A DNA stretch of 64,000 nucleotides from Thiorhodococcus drewsii AZ1. Its GTDB lineage: Bacteria; Pseudomonadota; Gammaproteobacteria; Chromatiales; Chromatiaceae. Positions 29,116 through 37,191 of this stretch are shown here, piece by piece. The stretch lies in NCBI RefSeq assembly GCF_000224065.1, contig NZ_AFWT01000005.1, positions 1-64,000 on the forward strand, given 5' to 3'. The first letter of the stretch is position 1. The number at the start of each line of letters is the position of its first letter. Both the position numbers and the translations under genes were made by a program. The notes under the pieces were generated by a model. The model ran no database searches and was not told the origin of the DNA. It saw nothing but the letters and a program-made list of their open reading frames with translations.

Positions 29116-29598
29116 CGCGGGGTCGGGCTTAACGAGGAACGGGGTCACCATTTAGCTGCCCCCGATCAATAAAGCGCTCTTCTCCGTTCATGGTCGATCC
29201 CATGTTCTCGAGTTGGCGTCAAGCTCAGTCGTCGACGTTGGCGCGCCTTCGGCTTTCATTTCGGCGGTGACGGAGTCGTAGAGATCCGCACCAGTCACCC
29301 TTCTGGATCAAGGCCACGGCGTCGCCTCCTGAGAGGTCGATAGCCGGCCCCTGGCTCGCTGGAGCCCCAGAAATGCGTCGGTTCCCTGCTATGTCCAAGT
29401 GTCTCGGGGAAAGCCCTCTTCACTGGCGCCGCCCGCGACCGATGGACGTTGTTTGTCCATCGCGAGCGGGTGGCAATTGGGCCGCCCCACCTCACAGATC
29501 GCTGGCTCCTCCGGGGTGGAGGTCCAACCCCTTCGTGGCTCATGACAGAGGCGCATCCGTCTCAACCTGCTCTTGTACATCAAAAAGAAAAAGGGACA
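29116..29598. other. Region without a recognised gene, 5' exon side of an intron remnant
   Basis: No supported gene. The last ~40 bases read RIRLNLLLYIKKKKGQ in one frame, which could be the coding exon into which the group II intron at 29599 inserted, but the rest of such a gene is not recognisable. Confidence 0.35.
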
Positions 29599-29973
29599 GT
29601 GCGGCCTGGCAAGGCCGCGTGATCTAGCGGATGGGAATCCCGCCTGGGTAATCGTGAGCCGCGAGCCCAGTATCGAGCCTTGCGGCGTAGCTGGTAACAG
29701 CCGTGTCGATGCGTAGGCACGAAAGCAGGCGAGGTGCAAAGGAAGCGGGTGAAGCCGCCCTTGAAGGTGTTGGTGTTGAGCCCCGAAAATTTTTGCGTTG
29801 GGAGTGCCGACGGGTTTGTCCCTCCGGCAGGCCACAATCCATGCCACGCTCTGGCGAGCGGCATGGGTACTCCCCGGGGTCCGAGGCCGTGTCGAGCCTG
29901 ACATCGAGAGCACGTGGTCACCAGGGAGATCCGAGCATCGGTCCGCCGGAAGCGGGCACCCGCGAACAAGCCC
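29599..29973 (+). mobile_element. 5' fragment of a second group II intron
   Basis: The sequence starts GTGCGGCC, matching the GUGYG 5' consensus. It continues with elements typical of bacterial group II domain I: CTAGCGGATGGGAATCCCG, GGTAATCGTGAGCCGCGAG, AGGCGAGGTGCAAAGGAAGC and GAGCATCGGTCCGCCGGAAG. No maturase ORF, domain V or 3' end follows; the element stops where MITE-like copy B begins at 29974. It is unrelated in sequence and opposite in orientation to the intron at 200-2030. It is a dead remnant. Confidence 0.65.
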
Positions 29974-30208
29974 GCGTAGGGCGCAATAGTGATAGCGTAT
30001 TGCGCCGAAAGGAATGCCACACCGGCGCCAGACGTCTTGCCTGCTTGCCTTCACCGTGTGAAAACGGTGCCTAGAGCCAAACACCGTGCCAACCTCACAT
30101 GCGGCGCAATACGGCCGCCAACCTTCGGTGCGTGGGGGATGCTGCTGGTCTTACGATGCCTTGCAGTTGTCTGCTCTGGCGTCAGTCGCGGCCTATTGCG
30201 CCCTACGC
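29974..30208. repeat. MITE-like repeat, copy B (full length)
   Basis: 235 bp bounded by GCGTAGGGCGCAATAG (29974-29989) and CTATTGCGCCCTACGC (30193-30208), exact inverted complements. The interior shares most of its sequence with copies D and E. It truncates the group II intron remnant. The 12 bases after the right terminus (tgggtcaagcgg) are also shared with other copies, so the element may extend slightly further. No coding capacity. Confidence 0.85.
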
Positions 30209-30318
30209 TGGGTCAAGCGGTGTCGGTCTTGTCTTTTGGCTTCGACTCCCGAAGCGTTTAAAGAGACGGTCATCGCATACATAGTGCCTTGAGGCCGATT
30301 CATGTGAGGACTTCCCCC

Positions 30319-31362
30319 ATGCTCCAAGCGCTGACGATCCTAGCTCTTCTCTTCCTGACCGCTCCATCGATGGCCGCCTCGGACGCCCCTGCCGAACTGG
30401 GAGCCGGGATGCAGAACCCCGGATACGAGGAACAGCCCGCCTGGTTCAAGACCTCCTTCCTGGAACTGAGCGAGGATGTCGCGGAGGCCGCGGCCGAGGA
30501 CAAGCGTGTTCTGCTCTATTTCTACCAGGACGGCTGTCCCTACTGCGCCAAGCTGCTGAGGGACAACTTCACCGACCGCGAGATCGTCGAGCTGACGCGC
30601 CAGGGCTTCGACGTCATCGCGATCAACCTCTGGGGGGATCGGGAGGTGACCGGACTGGACGGCGAGACCACGACCGAGAAGAAGCTCGCCACCCTGCTCG
30701 GGGTGCAGTTCACGCCGACCCTGCTGTTCCTCGACGAAGCCGGCAAGACGGTGCTGCGGCTGAACGGCTATCTGCCGCCGCACCGTTTCGCGGCCGCGCT
30801 GAGATACGTCGCGGGACGCCACGAGCGCGACGGCGAGCGCTTCAGCGAATTCTATGTCCGCACCAATCCGCGCGAGGCCGAGGGCGAGTTGCACCAAGAG
30901 GCGGGCTTTCTCGCCCCGCCGCTACGGCTCGGCGACAACCGCCGGAAATCGCCGCGCCCACTGGTGGTGATGCTGGAGCAGCCGGTATGCCGGGAGTGCG
31001 ACGAACTGCATCAGGACGTCCTGCGCCGCGAGGCGGTCGCGCTCTCGCTCGCGGCCTTCGATGCCGCCATTGTCGACGTCTTCTCGCGCGAGCCCTTGCA
31101 GACGCCGGACGGACAGGAGACGAGCGGACGCGACTGGGCCGCCGAATTGGGGATCGAATACACGCCCAGCCTGGTCTTCTTCGATACCGAGGGCCGAGAG
31201 GTCTTCCGCACCGAGGGCTATCTGAAGGCCTTCCACGTCCAGGGCGCGCTCGACTACGTCGCTACCGGCGCCTACCGCTGGCAGCCGAGCTTCCAGCGCT
31301 ACCTTTCGGCGCGCCGCGATGCGCTCGCCGAGCGCGGGATCCAGATCGACATCATGCGTTAG
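30319..31362 (+). CDS. Periplasmic protein with two thioredoxin-like domains (SoxW/DsbD-gamma-like)
   Basis: The 347-residue protein has a signal peptide (hydrophobic 2-17, cleavage near SMAAS). The first thioredoxin-fold domain contains the redox pair CPYC (73-76) and a cis-Pro in FTPTLLFLDE. The second domain contains CREC (224-227) and YTPSLVFFD. A tandem arrangement with two active-site pairs suggests a periplasmic disulfide reductase or carrier, similar to thioredoxins linked to sulfur oxidation (SoxW). The ATG at 30319 has GAGG 9 nt upstream and gives a clean signal peptide; an in-frame TTG at 30289 is an alternative. It converges with the kinase-like gene, overlapping its 3' end by 11 bases. 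Confidence 0.85.
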   Translation: MLQALTILALLFLTAPSMAASDAPAELGAGMQNPGYEEQPAWFKTSFLELSEDVAEAAAEDKRVLLYFYQDGCPYCAKLLRDNFTDREIVELTRQGFDVIAINLWGDREVTGLDGETTTEKKLATLLGVQFTPTLLFLDEAGKTVLRLNGYLPPHRFAAALRYVAGRHERDGERFSEFYVRTNPREAEGELHQEAGFLAPPLRLGDNRRKSPRPLVVMLEQPVCRECDELHQDVLRREAVALSLAAFDAAIVDVFSREPLQTPDGQETSGRDWAAELGIEYTPSLVFFDTEGREVFRTEGYLKAFHVQGALDYVATGAYRWQPSFQRYLSARRDALAERGIQIDIMR

Positions 31363-32086
31363 CCGATTCCATCATCGAGGCGCAGAGGCTTACGGCCGAC
31401 TCGAAGGTTCCCAACCTCCCGGCCATATCCGCCTTACGCGCAATCATCTTCTCGGCTAGCTTGCGACTACCGCCGCCGTCGAGGATGACCTGGAGGATCC
31501 GCTCGTCCGGGATCCGAACCACGACCTCGATGGCCTCCTCGATGGCCTCGGAACGCATGTCGGCGAAGAGCCGGAGCGCGTGCGGGTTGTCCTCGTCGCG
31601 GCGCAGGATATCCAGCTCGTCGACCCGGGTGCCGAAGGCCTTGCCCTTGGGATCGCCATGGGCGCGAAAGGACAGCGCGCCGCCCAGATCAAGCGTCAGC
31701 ACCTGTCCGTCGACCACACCCTGGTTGTCCCCGTCGAAGCCGGCGGCGTCCCAATTGGCCGTCCAGGCATGCACCCCGAACCAGCGCTGGGCCTGGCGGC
31801 GCTCACGCTCGCTCAGATGCGCCACGCAGCGTTTGTCGAGCTGGACCCACTGTGTCGCAATCTGCTCGGGCTCGACCGTGCGCACATAGGTCAGGGTCGG
31901 GGCACCGGTCAGCCGGTAGAGCCGGGCGGCCATCGCCTCGTTGCGGGCATGCATCGGGGACTCCAGCGTCTTGACGTAGAAGCGCCGTCCGCCATCGTCC
32001 TCGAAGAGGCCGGCTGGATTGGTACCCAACTGCCCGCCGACCCGATGCATGGCGGTGGTATCGATGGGTGGAATATCGGAGGTCAT
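31352..32086 (-). CDS. Kinase-like (HipA/PI-kinase-fold type) protein
   Basis: The 244-residue protein resembles small stand-alone kinase-like domains also found in phage structural proteins. Lys39 in FYVKTLES would bind ATP. HAWTANWD (106-113) with DNQG (120-123) sits where the catalytic loop is expected, and LDLGGAL (132-138) sits where the metal-binding Asp is expected. It has no helix-turn-helix or transmembrane segment. It lies 13 bases upstream of a dual-specificity phosphatase gene in the same operon, a kinase/phosphatase pairing. The substrate is unknown. The kinase assignment is from motif layout, not proven. Confidence 0.6.
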   Translation of the reverse strand: MTSDIPPIDTTAMHRVGGQLGTNPAGLFEDDGGRRFYVKTLESPMHARNEAMAARLYRLTGAPTLTYVRTVEPEQIATQWVQLDKRCVAHLSERERRQAQRWFGVHAWTANWDAAGFDGDNQGVVDGQVLTLDLGGALSFRAHGDPKGKAFGTRVDELDILRRDEDNPHALRLFADMRSEAIEEAIEVVVRIPDERILQVILDGGGSRKLAEKMIARKADMAGRLGTFESAVSLCASMMESANA

Positions 32087-32099
32087 CGCGAATCCTGGA

Positions 32100-32654
32100 T
32101 CAGGGAATGGGGCGGGTTCGGCGCACCAGGGCGAGTTGCGAGGACGTCTCGATGGCGCCCCTGCGTTCGCGGCGAACGTCGCGGATCGCCTCGTCGGGCT
32201 CCATGCCGAGTTCGACGAGCAGTCGCGCGGCGATCATGCCGGCCCGCCCGAGGCCGCCCTTGCAGTGCAGGAGCACATCCTCTCCGTTGCGGAGCATCTG
32301 GCGGATCTCGCGGCCATGGACGAGCCACAGATCCTCGAAGGCCTGGTTCGTAACCGAATAGTCGGCGATGGGAAGATGCCGCCAGACGATGCCCCGGCTC
32401 TCAACCTCCTGGCCGAGGTGCGGCACCTTGAGCATCGCCAGCTCCTCGGGTTCCACCAGCGTCAGCACCAGCTTGGCGCCCCAGTCGCGGATGGCGTCCA
32501 GATCGGTCCCGAGGTCGCGCTTCCAGGCGCCCGTGTGGGCGAAGGGATCCTGCTTGCCCGGACAGAAGGTGATCCCGATCCGTCCGTGCGACGGGCTCGC
32601 GCGGACCTCCGAGATCTGGATGGGATGTGTCTGGCTCGTCCGAACCTGTGTCAT
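32100..32654 (-). CDS. Dual-specificity (CDKN3-like) protein phosphatase
   Basis: The 184-residue cysteine phosphatase has P-loop HCKGGLGRAG (130-139, nucleophile Cys131, Arg137) and the probable general acid Asp98 in the IADYS loop. Family members remove phosphate from Ser/Thr/Tyr or other substrates. It is the first gene of a two-gene minus-strand unit with the kinase-like protein immediately downstream in transcription, so the two may act on the same target. The N-terminal ~40 residues are Ser/Thr- and Pro-rich. Confidence 0.85.
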   Translation of the reverse strand: MTQVRTSQTHPIQISEVRASPSHGRIGITFCPGKQDPFAHTGAWKRDLGTDLDAIRDWGAKLVLTLVEPEELAMLKVPHLGQEVESRGIVWRHLPIADYSVTNQAFEDLWLVHGREIRQMLRNGEDVLLHCKGGLGRAGMIAARLLVELGMEPDEAIRDVRRERRGAIETSSQLALVRRTRPIP

Positions 32655-32787
32655 AGGGACATCTTGACGGCATACTGAAGGTCGGCGGACCAGTGTATCT
32701 CAAGTCGGTGAAGAAGGATCTGAAGGATCGCTGAAGGCGAACTCAGTCGCCTCACGCCCAGGTCCTTCCGCCACCTCGCCTCTGCCC

Positions 32788-32909
32788 TGTCAACCTCGCA
32801 TGCGGCGCAATACGGCCGCCAGCCCTTGGCGTGTAGGTGATGCTGCGGGTCTTACAATGCTTTGCAGTCGCCTGGTCTGACGTCAGACTCGGCCTATTGC
32901 GCCCTACGC
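32788..32909. repeat. MITE-like repeat, copy C (right half only)
   Basis: Similarity to the right half of copies B, D and E starts with CAACCTCGCATGCGGCGCAA and runs to the terminal CTATTGCGCCCTACGC at 32894-32909. The left half and left terminus are absent. Confidence 0.8.
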
Positions 32910-32917
32910 CGGGTCAC

Positions 32918-33015
32918 GCGGTTTCAGGCTAACCCCGGCGGGCATCGTCTCTCCGACCCAGTCGGCTAGACGATCCGGTGTCATGACGCCGATCTCCATG
33001 TCGGCGGCAGCAAGT
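32918..33015 (-). pseudogene. Duplicated 3' end of the vwa gene, copy 1
   Basis: The ~98 bases match the last codons of the VWA gene at 33612-34817 (encoding GMEIG, TPDRLADWVGETM and the TAG) with several substitutions and a one-base deletion near 32942. It is bounded by repeats C and D and has no upstream coding part. Confidence 0.85.
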
Positions 33016-33017
33016 CC

Positions 33018-33257
33018 GCGTAGGGCGCAATAGCGATAGCGTATTGCGCCGAATGGAAGCCACACCGGCGCCAGACGTCTTGCCAGCGTGCCTTCCCTTC
33101 GCCACAAGGAAGGCCGCGCCCAGCCCCAAACACCGTGCCAACCTCGCATGCGGCGCAATACGGCCGCCAGTCCTTGGCGTGTGAGTGATGCTGCGGGTCT
33201 TACGATGCCTTGCAGTCGCCTGGTCAGGCGTCAGACCAGGCCTATTGCGCCCTACGC
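33018..33257. repeat. MITE-like repeat, copy D (full length)
   Basis: 240 bp with perfect 16-bp terminal inverted repeats GCGTAGGGCGCAATAG (33018-33033) and CTATTGCGCCCTACGC (33242-33257). Next to the left end, GGCGCAATA...TATTGCGCC forms a further 9-bp hairpin. It is the reference copy of the family in this window. Confidence 0.9.
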
Positions 33258-33267
33258 TGGATCAAGC

Positions 33268-33364
33268 GGTTTCAGGCTAACCCCGGCGTGCCATCGTCTC
33301 TCCGACCCAATCGGCTAGGCGATCCGGTGTCATGGCTCCGATTTCCATGCCGGCGGCGGCAAGT
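33268..33364 (-). pseudogene. Duplicated 3' end of the vwa gene, copy 2
   Basis: The same ~97-base tail of the vwa gene, closer to the functional copy than copy 1. The tail stop codon is at 33277-33279, compared with 33612-33614 in the gene. It is bounded by repeats D and E. The reading frame is intact, but it lacks the rest of the VWA domain. Confidence 0.85.
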
Positions 33365-33366
33365 CC

Positions 33367-33599
33367 GCGTAGGGCGCAATAGCGATAGCGTATTGCGCCG
33401 AATGGAAGCCACACCGACGCCAGACGTCTTGCCAGCGTGCCTTCGCCACAAGGAAGGCCGTGCACAGCCCCAACACCGTGCCAACCTCGCATGCGGCGCA
33501 ATACGGCCGCCAGCCCTTGCGTATGGGTGATGCTGCGGGTCTTACGATGCCTTGCAGTTGCCTGATCTGGCGTCAGATTCGGCCTATTGCGCCCTACGC
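33367..33599. repeat. MITE-like repeat, copy E (full length)
   Basis: 233 bp from GCGTAGGGCGCAATAG (33367) to CTATTGCGCCCTACGC (33599). It ends 12 bases from the stop codon of the functional vwa gene. Small deletions relative to copy D lie in the middle and after the right terminus. Confidence 0.9.
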
Positions 33600-33611
33600 T
33601 GCGGTTTCAGG

Positions 33612-34817
33612 CTAACCCCGGCGGGCCATCGTCTCTCCGACCCAGTCGGCTAGGCGATCCGGTGTCATGGCGCCTATTTCCATGCCGGCGGCGGCAAGTT
33701 GGGCGGCGAGTGGACGATCGTAGTCGGGGTTGCCCCGGTCGTCGAGGGCCGCCAGTCCGAGCAGCGCGACACCACTCTGATGCAGCCGTGCCGTCAGCTG
33801 GACGAGCGTCGCGGAGTTGCCGCCTTCGTAGAGGTCGGAGACCAGCACGATCAGGGTCCGACGCGGTGTCTCGACCTTGCTGCGGGCGTAGTCCATGGCC
33901 GCCGCGATGTCCGTGCCGCCCCCAAGCTGGACCCCAAGCAGAAGCTCGACCGGGTCGCCGACACGCTCGCTGACGTCGACCACTCGGGTATCGAACAGGA
34001 CCAAACGGGTGCGCAGGACGCGCAACCCATGAAAAACGGCGGCGACCACAGCGCTGTGAATCACGGAGCTCAACATGGAGCCGCTCTGGTCGACGAGCAG
34101 GATCAGGTCCCAGGGCAGCCGTCGCCGCTGGCGCCTCCAGAACCACAGCCGCTCCGGGATCACGACACCCAGCTCCGGCTGATAGTGCTTGAGGTTGCGC
34201 CGCAGCGTAGTCGCCCAGTCCAGATTGGACAGCATGCGCGCACCGCCGTGCTCCTGGCGCAGACGCGGCCCCAGGACGCTGTTGCGCACGCGCCGCGTCA
34301 GGCGTTCTTCCAGCTCGGCGACGACCTTGCGGATCAGCCGGCGCGCCTCGCCCATGGCCGTGTCGGACAGCAGGGAGCGATATTGGATAAGCAGTCGCAC
34401 CGTCTCCAGATCGGCGGGCGCCTGGCGCAGCACCTCGGGATCGACCAGCAGCTCCCGCATACCGTAGCGCTCCAGGGCCTGACGCTGGATGGTCTCCGCC
34501 GTCGAGCGCGGGAAGAGCGCGCGGACCCCGGCCAGCCACTGGGGGACACTGAGCCCCGAGGACTCGCGGCCGGCGCGTCGGGGGCCGCCGGTCTCATAGA
34601 CACGCTTGGCATGCTCGCGGCCATAGAGGTGCTCCAGCAGGCCATCGCGTTGACGATCGCGATCGCCGAGGACGGGATGACGCTGCCCCTGTTGGTCACC
34701 GGACTCACCGCTGGTCGCGGCGCCGGAGACAAGCCCGTCCTCGGCGGCAGGCCCCAGGATCAGCCGCCAACGGCGCAGCAGCTCGGCGCCCTCCTCGTTG
34801 GACAGATCAGTCAGCAT
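33612..34817 (-). CDS. VWA domain protein (second MoxR-DUF5682-VWA module)
   Basis: The 401-residue paralogue of the protein at 4150-5298 has the same architecture: a helical N-terminal part with a family-specific LRRNLKHYQPELG segment, then a VWA domain with DQSGSM, LGGGTDI and SDLYEGG, so the MIDAS is intact. It overlaps the DUF5682 gene by 11 bases. Its 3' end has been copied twice into the adjacent repeat array, and the tail (TPDRLADWVGETMARRG) borders repeat E. It probably forms a complex with the ATPase encoded two genes upstream. Confidence 0.88.
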   Translation of the reverse strand: MLTDLSNEEGAELLRRWRLILGPAAEDGLVSGAATSGESGDQQGQRHPVLGDRDRQRDGLLEHLYGREHAKRVYETGGPRRAGRESSGLSVPQWLAGVRALFPRSTAETIQRQALERYGMRELLVDPEVLRQAPADLETVRLLIQYRSLLSDTAMGEARRLIRKVVAELEERLTRRVRNSVLGPRLRQEHGGARMLSNLDWATTLRRNLKHYQPELGVVIPERLWFWRRQRRRLPWDLILLVDQSGSMLSSVIHSAVVAAVFHGLRVLRTRLVLFDTRVVDVSERVGDPVELLLGVQLGGGTDIAAAMDYARSKVETPRRTLIVLVSDLYEGGNSATLVQLTARLHQSGVALLGLAALDDRGNPDYDRPLAAQLAAAGMEIGAMTPDRLADWVGETMARRG

Positions 34818-37191
34818 CGGTGAATCCCCAGGTCTGCAAGGCCGCGAAGGCCCGGTCGTGGAGCTGGCGCGCGGCGGCGCGGTCCTGATCGCTCCAAACC
34901 ACAGGGGACGCCGACGATTCGCCGGACAGCAGACGCGCGATCAGCGCCCCCAGATCCGCTGCCTCGCGGGGCTTGAGCGCGGTGAAGGCGAGCCGCAGAT
35001 GCGGCAGCACCGCGAGTAGCTGGTCCTCGTCCCAGCGCAGCAGCACCCGGCTCATGGCCGCAATCAGCTTCGGTTCCTGGACCAACAGTGCGCGGGTTGG
35101 AGGCAGAAAGCCTTGCAGGAAACCGCCGAACCTGATCGGGGTCAGCTCGCCCTGGCGCATCGCCCGCTCCAGTGACGCGCGCCCCTTCGCGCTCGGCCAA
35201 AGCCCGCGCGCGGTCAGGATACCCGCCGCCCGTCCGGCCAGGATCGGCGCCGGAGCACCGTCGGCAACCCCGATCAGACTGTCCCCGAACAGCCCCAGAT
35301 CGCACCAGGGTGCGTCCGATCGCGCCAGGCCGTTCAGCAGCCCCAAGGACTCGGCGCAGTCGGCATCGCGCTCCGGTTCCAGGTCGCCGATCCAGGACAG
35401 GCGCCGGCAAGCGTAACGGAAGCCGGTGCCGAGCAGCGCGTCCAGGGCCGGTGCGTCCTGGGACTCCAGCAGGTGTCGAGCGTTGCGCGCCAGCTCGATC
35501 CGCGCCAGTCCGGCAACCAGCGCCACGAAGTCGCCCTCCTGACCGAGCCAGACGGACAGGCGTTCGAGCAGTCGGTCGATGCGATCGCGCAGCCCCATCT
35601 GCAGCGCCGAGATCAACAGCGATGCGGCATCGCCGCCCTGGTCGAGCCGCTCGATCAGCCGAGTCGAGGCCGCCTCGCCGACCTGGGCGCCGTAGAGGCT
35701 GCATTCGGTCAAGGCCGCGTCGGTCTCCGGTCTCCAACGCAGACGCCAGGTCTCGCGCACCCGATCGAGTCCGGTGCCGGCGACGAAGTCGGGACCGGAC
35801 TCCCACTCGGCATAGGGGATCCCGAGAAAGTCGAGCTGCCATAGAAAGCGCGACACCTCACGGTGCCGCTCGGAGCGATAGAGATCGAGCACACGCACCC
35901 GCTCGGCACCGGCCGCGTAGGCGAGGCGAAAGCGCTTGCAGCGAGCACGGAAGTCCTCGACCAGCGGCGCTACCGGATAGCCCTCGGGGACCCGCCCGAC
36001 ACAGGCCTCGGCCGCCAGTTCGCGCAGCCAACGGCGCCAAGCAGCGGGGTCCGGCTGCAGTGTCTTGGCGAAGGCCGTCTCCATGGCGTCGAACAGCTCT
36101 GGACGACCCGGCGGACAGGCGCGCAAGGCACCCAGGCGGTGCGCGATCAGCGTTGCCTCCAGCACATCGGGCAGGGTCACCGGCTCACCGCGCTCGCGCA
36201 TCTGGCGAGCGACACGGGCGGCGGAGACGCGAATCGCCTCGGCCCGTGGGTCCGGCTGGGCGCGTTGTCGCCACAGCGCCTGGTAGTAGCCGCTGTCGGC
36301 GATGCCGGCCGCATAGCCATTGGCGGCATCCAGACGGGACAGGGAGTAGGGAATCAGATAGGTACCCTGCTCACCCGACGTGCGTAGATCGGCGGTCGGC
36401 GGATCGGCAACATCGGCAGGCATCTCCAGCAGCCGCGCAATGGCCTCGCTGTGATAGCCGCCGGTGACCACCAGACAGCGCCCCTCCTCGGCACGCACGC
36501 TGCGCACGGCGCTCGCCATCGCACGCTCGCGTGCCGCCGTTTCGGCGTCGTCCGGGTCGCCCTCCGGGCGCAGCAGCAGACACCAGTGCAACAGGGTGCG
36601 AAAGAAGGTCTCGGGATCGCCGGCCGGGGTGCAGGACTCGAAATAGCGGTCCCACCATTCGTTGAAGTCTCGGCAGCCGGCGCGCTCGACCAGACGGCTG
36701 GTCGCCCAGGACTGCTGGAGCAGCCGGTCCTCGGCGAGCGTGCGCTCGACACCCTCGGGAGCTGGGTCTGGCTCTGGCGCATCCGTGTCGGGCAGACTGA
36801 TGCGCGCCGCATAGGGGAGATCGATGAATCGCACCTCGGCACCGAGCCGCAACCCCTCGCGGATCGCGATCCATTCCGGGGAGAAGCCGGCCATCGGAAA
36901 GAAGCTGCGATAGCGCACGGGCTCGCCGCCCGTCGATCGGGCCGGCGGCGCATGGAAGCAATAGATGGCCAAGGGCGGGCGGGCGTCCTTCGCGGCCAGG
37001 TGCGGGATCAGGGCGGTGGCGTCGGCGGGGCCTTCGATCAGGATCCGGCTTGGCCGGACACGGCGAATCAGGGCCTGGAGATGCAGCGCACAGGCCGGGC
37101 TGTGGTGACGGATCGGGACCAGCCAGAGGTCGGGGCCGAAGGGGATGCGATCCAGACGCGACTCGCCCGCCTCGGCCGCGCTCAGAGCCAC
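34807..37191 (-). CDS. DUF5682 family protein (second module)
   Basis: The 794-residue paralogue of the protein at 5295-7586 has RHHSP (28-32), LIEGPADAT, VRFIDLPYA and VVTGGYHSEAI, the same spaced motif series. The two are clearly divergent, so the modules are old duplicates or separately acquired. The start is GTG at 37191, 10 bases inside the MoxR gene; VWA follows with an 11-base overlap. The function is unknown. Confidence 0.85.
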   Translation of the reverse strand: MALSAAEAGESRLDRIPFGPDLWLVPIRHHSPACALHLQALIRRVRPSRILIEGPADATALIPHLAAKDARPPLAIYCFHAPPARSTGGEPVRYRSFFPMAGFSPEWIAIREGLRLGAEVRFIDLPYAARISLPDTDAPEPDPAPEGVERTLAEDRLLQQSWATSRLVERAGCRDFNEWWDRYFESCTPAGDPETFFRTLLHWCLLLRPEGDPDDAETAARERAMASAVRSVRAEEGRCLVVTGGYHSEAIARLLEMPADVADPPTADLRTSGEQGTYLIPYSLSRLDAANGYAAGIADSGYYQALWRQRAQPDPRAEAIRVSAARVARQMRERGEPVTLPDVLEATLIAHRLGALRACPPGRPELFDAMETAFAKTLQPDPAAWRRWLRELAAEACVGRVPEGYPVAPLVEDFRARCKRFRLAYAAGAERVRVLDLYRSERHREVSRFLWQLDFLGIPYAEWESGPDFVAGTGLDRVRETWRLRWRPETDAALTECSLYGAQVGEAASTRLIERLDQGGDAASLLISALQMGLRDRIDRLLERLSVWLGQEGDFVALVAGLARIELARNARHLLESQDAPALDALLGTGFRYACRRLSWIGDLEPERDADCAESLGLLNGLARSDAPWCDLGLFGDSLIGVADGAPAPILAGRAAGILTARGLWPSAKGRASLERAMRQGELTPIRFGGFLQGFLPPTRALLVQEPKLIAAMSRVLLRWDEDQLLAVLPHLRLAFTALKPREAADLGALIARLLSGESSASPVVWSDQDRAAARQLHDRAFAALQTWGFTDAD

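Larger units (their letters stand above)
32655..33611. other. Gene-free repeat array
   Basis: 957 bases with no gene. From about 32788 it consists of MITE-like copies C (half), D and E separated by two copies of the 3' end of the neighbouring vwa gene, described separately. 32655-32787 shows nothing. Confidence 0.8.

Noticed and set aside
32904-33501. Short ORFs joining repeat sequence to the duplicated vwa tails
   Set aside because: They arise because the tail copies keep their frame; the repeat part is not protein-like and one copy is frameshifted.
27991-33599. CRISPR array
   Set aside because: Repeats are more than 200 bp, few, unevenly spaced and bounded by terminal inverted repeats.
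32918-33699. Diversity-generating retroelement template/variable repeats
   Set aside because: The repeated vwa tails differ mainly by transitions and small indels, not at adenines, no DGR-type RT is adjacent, and the RT at 2219 is 30 kb away and of another type.
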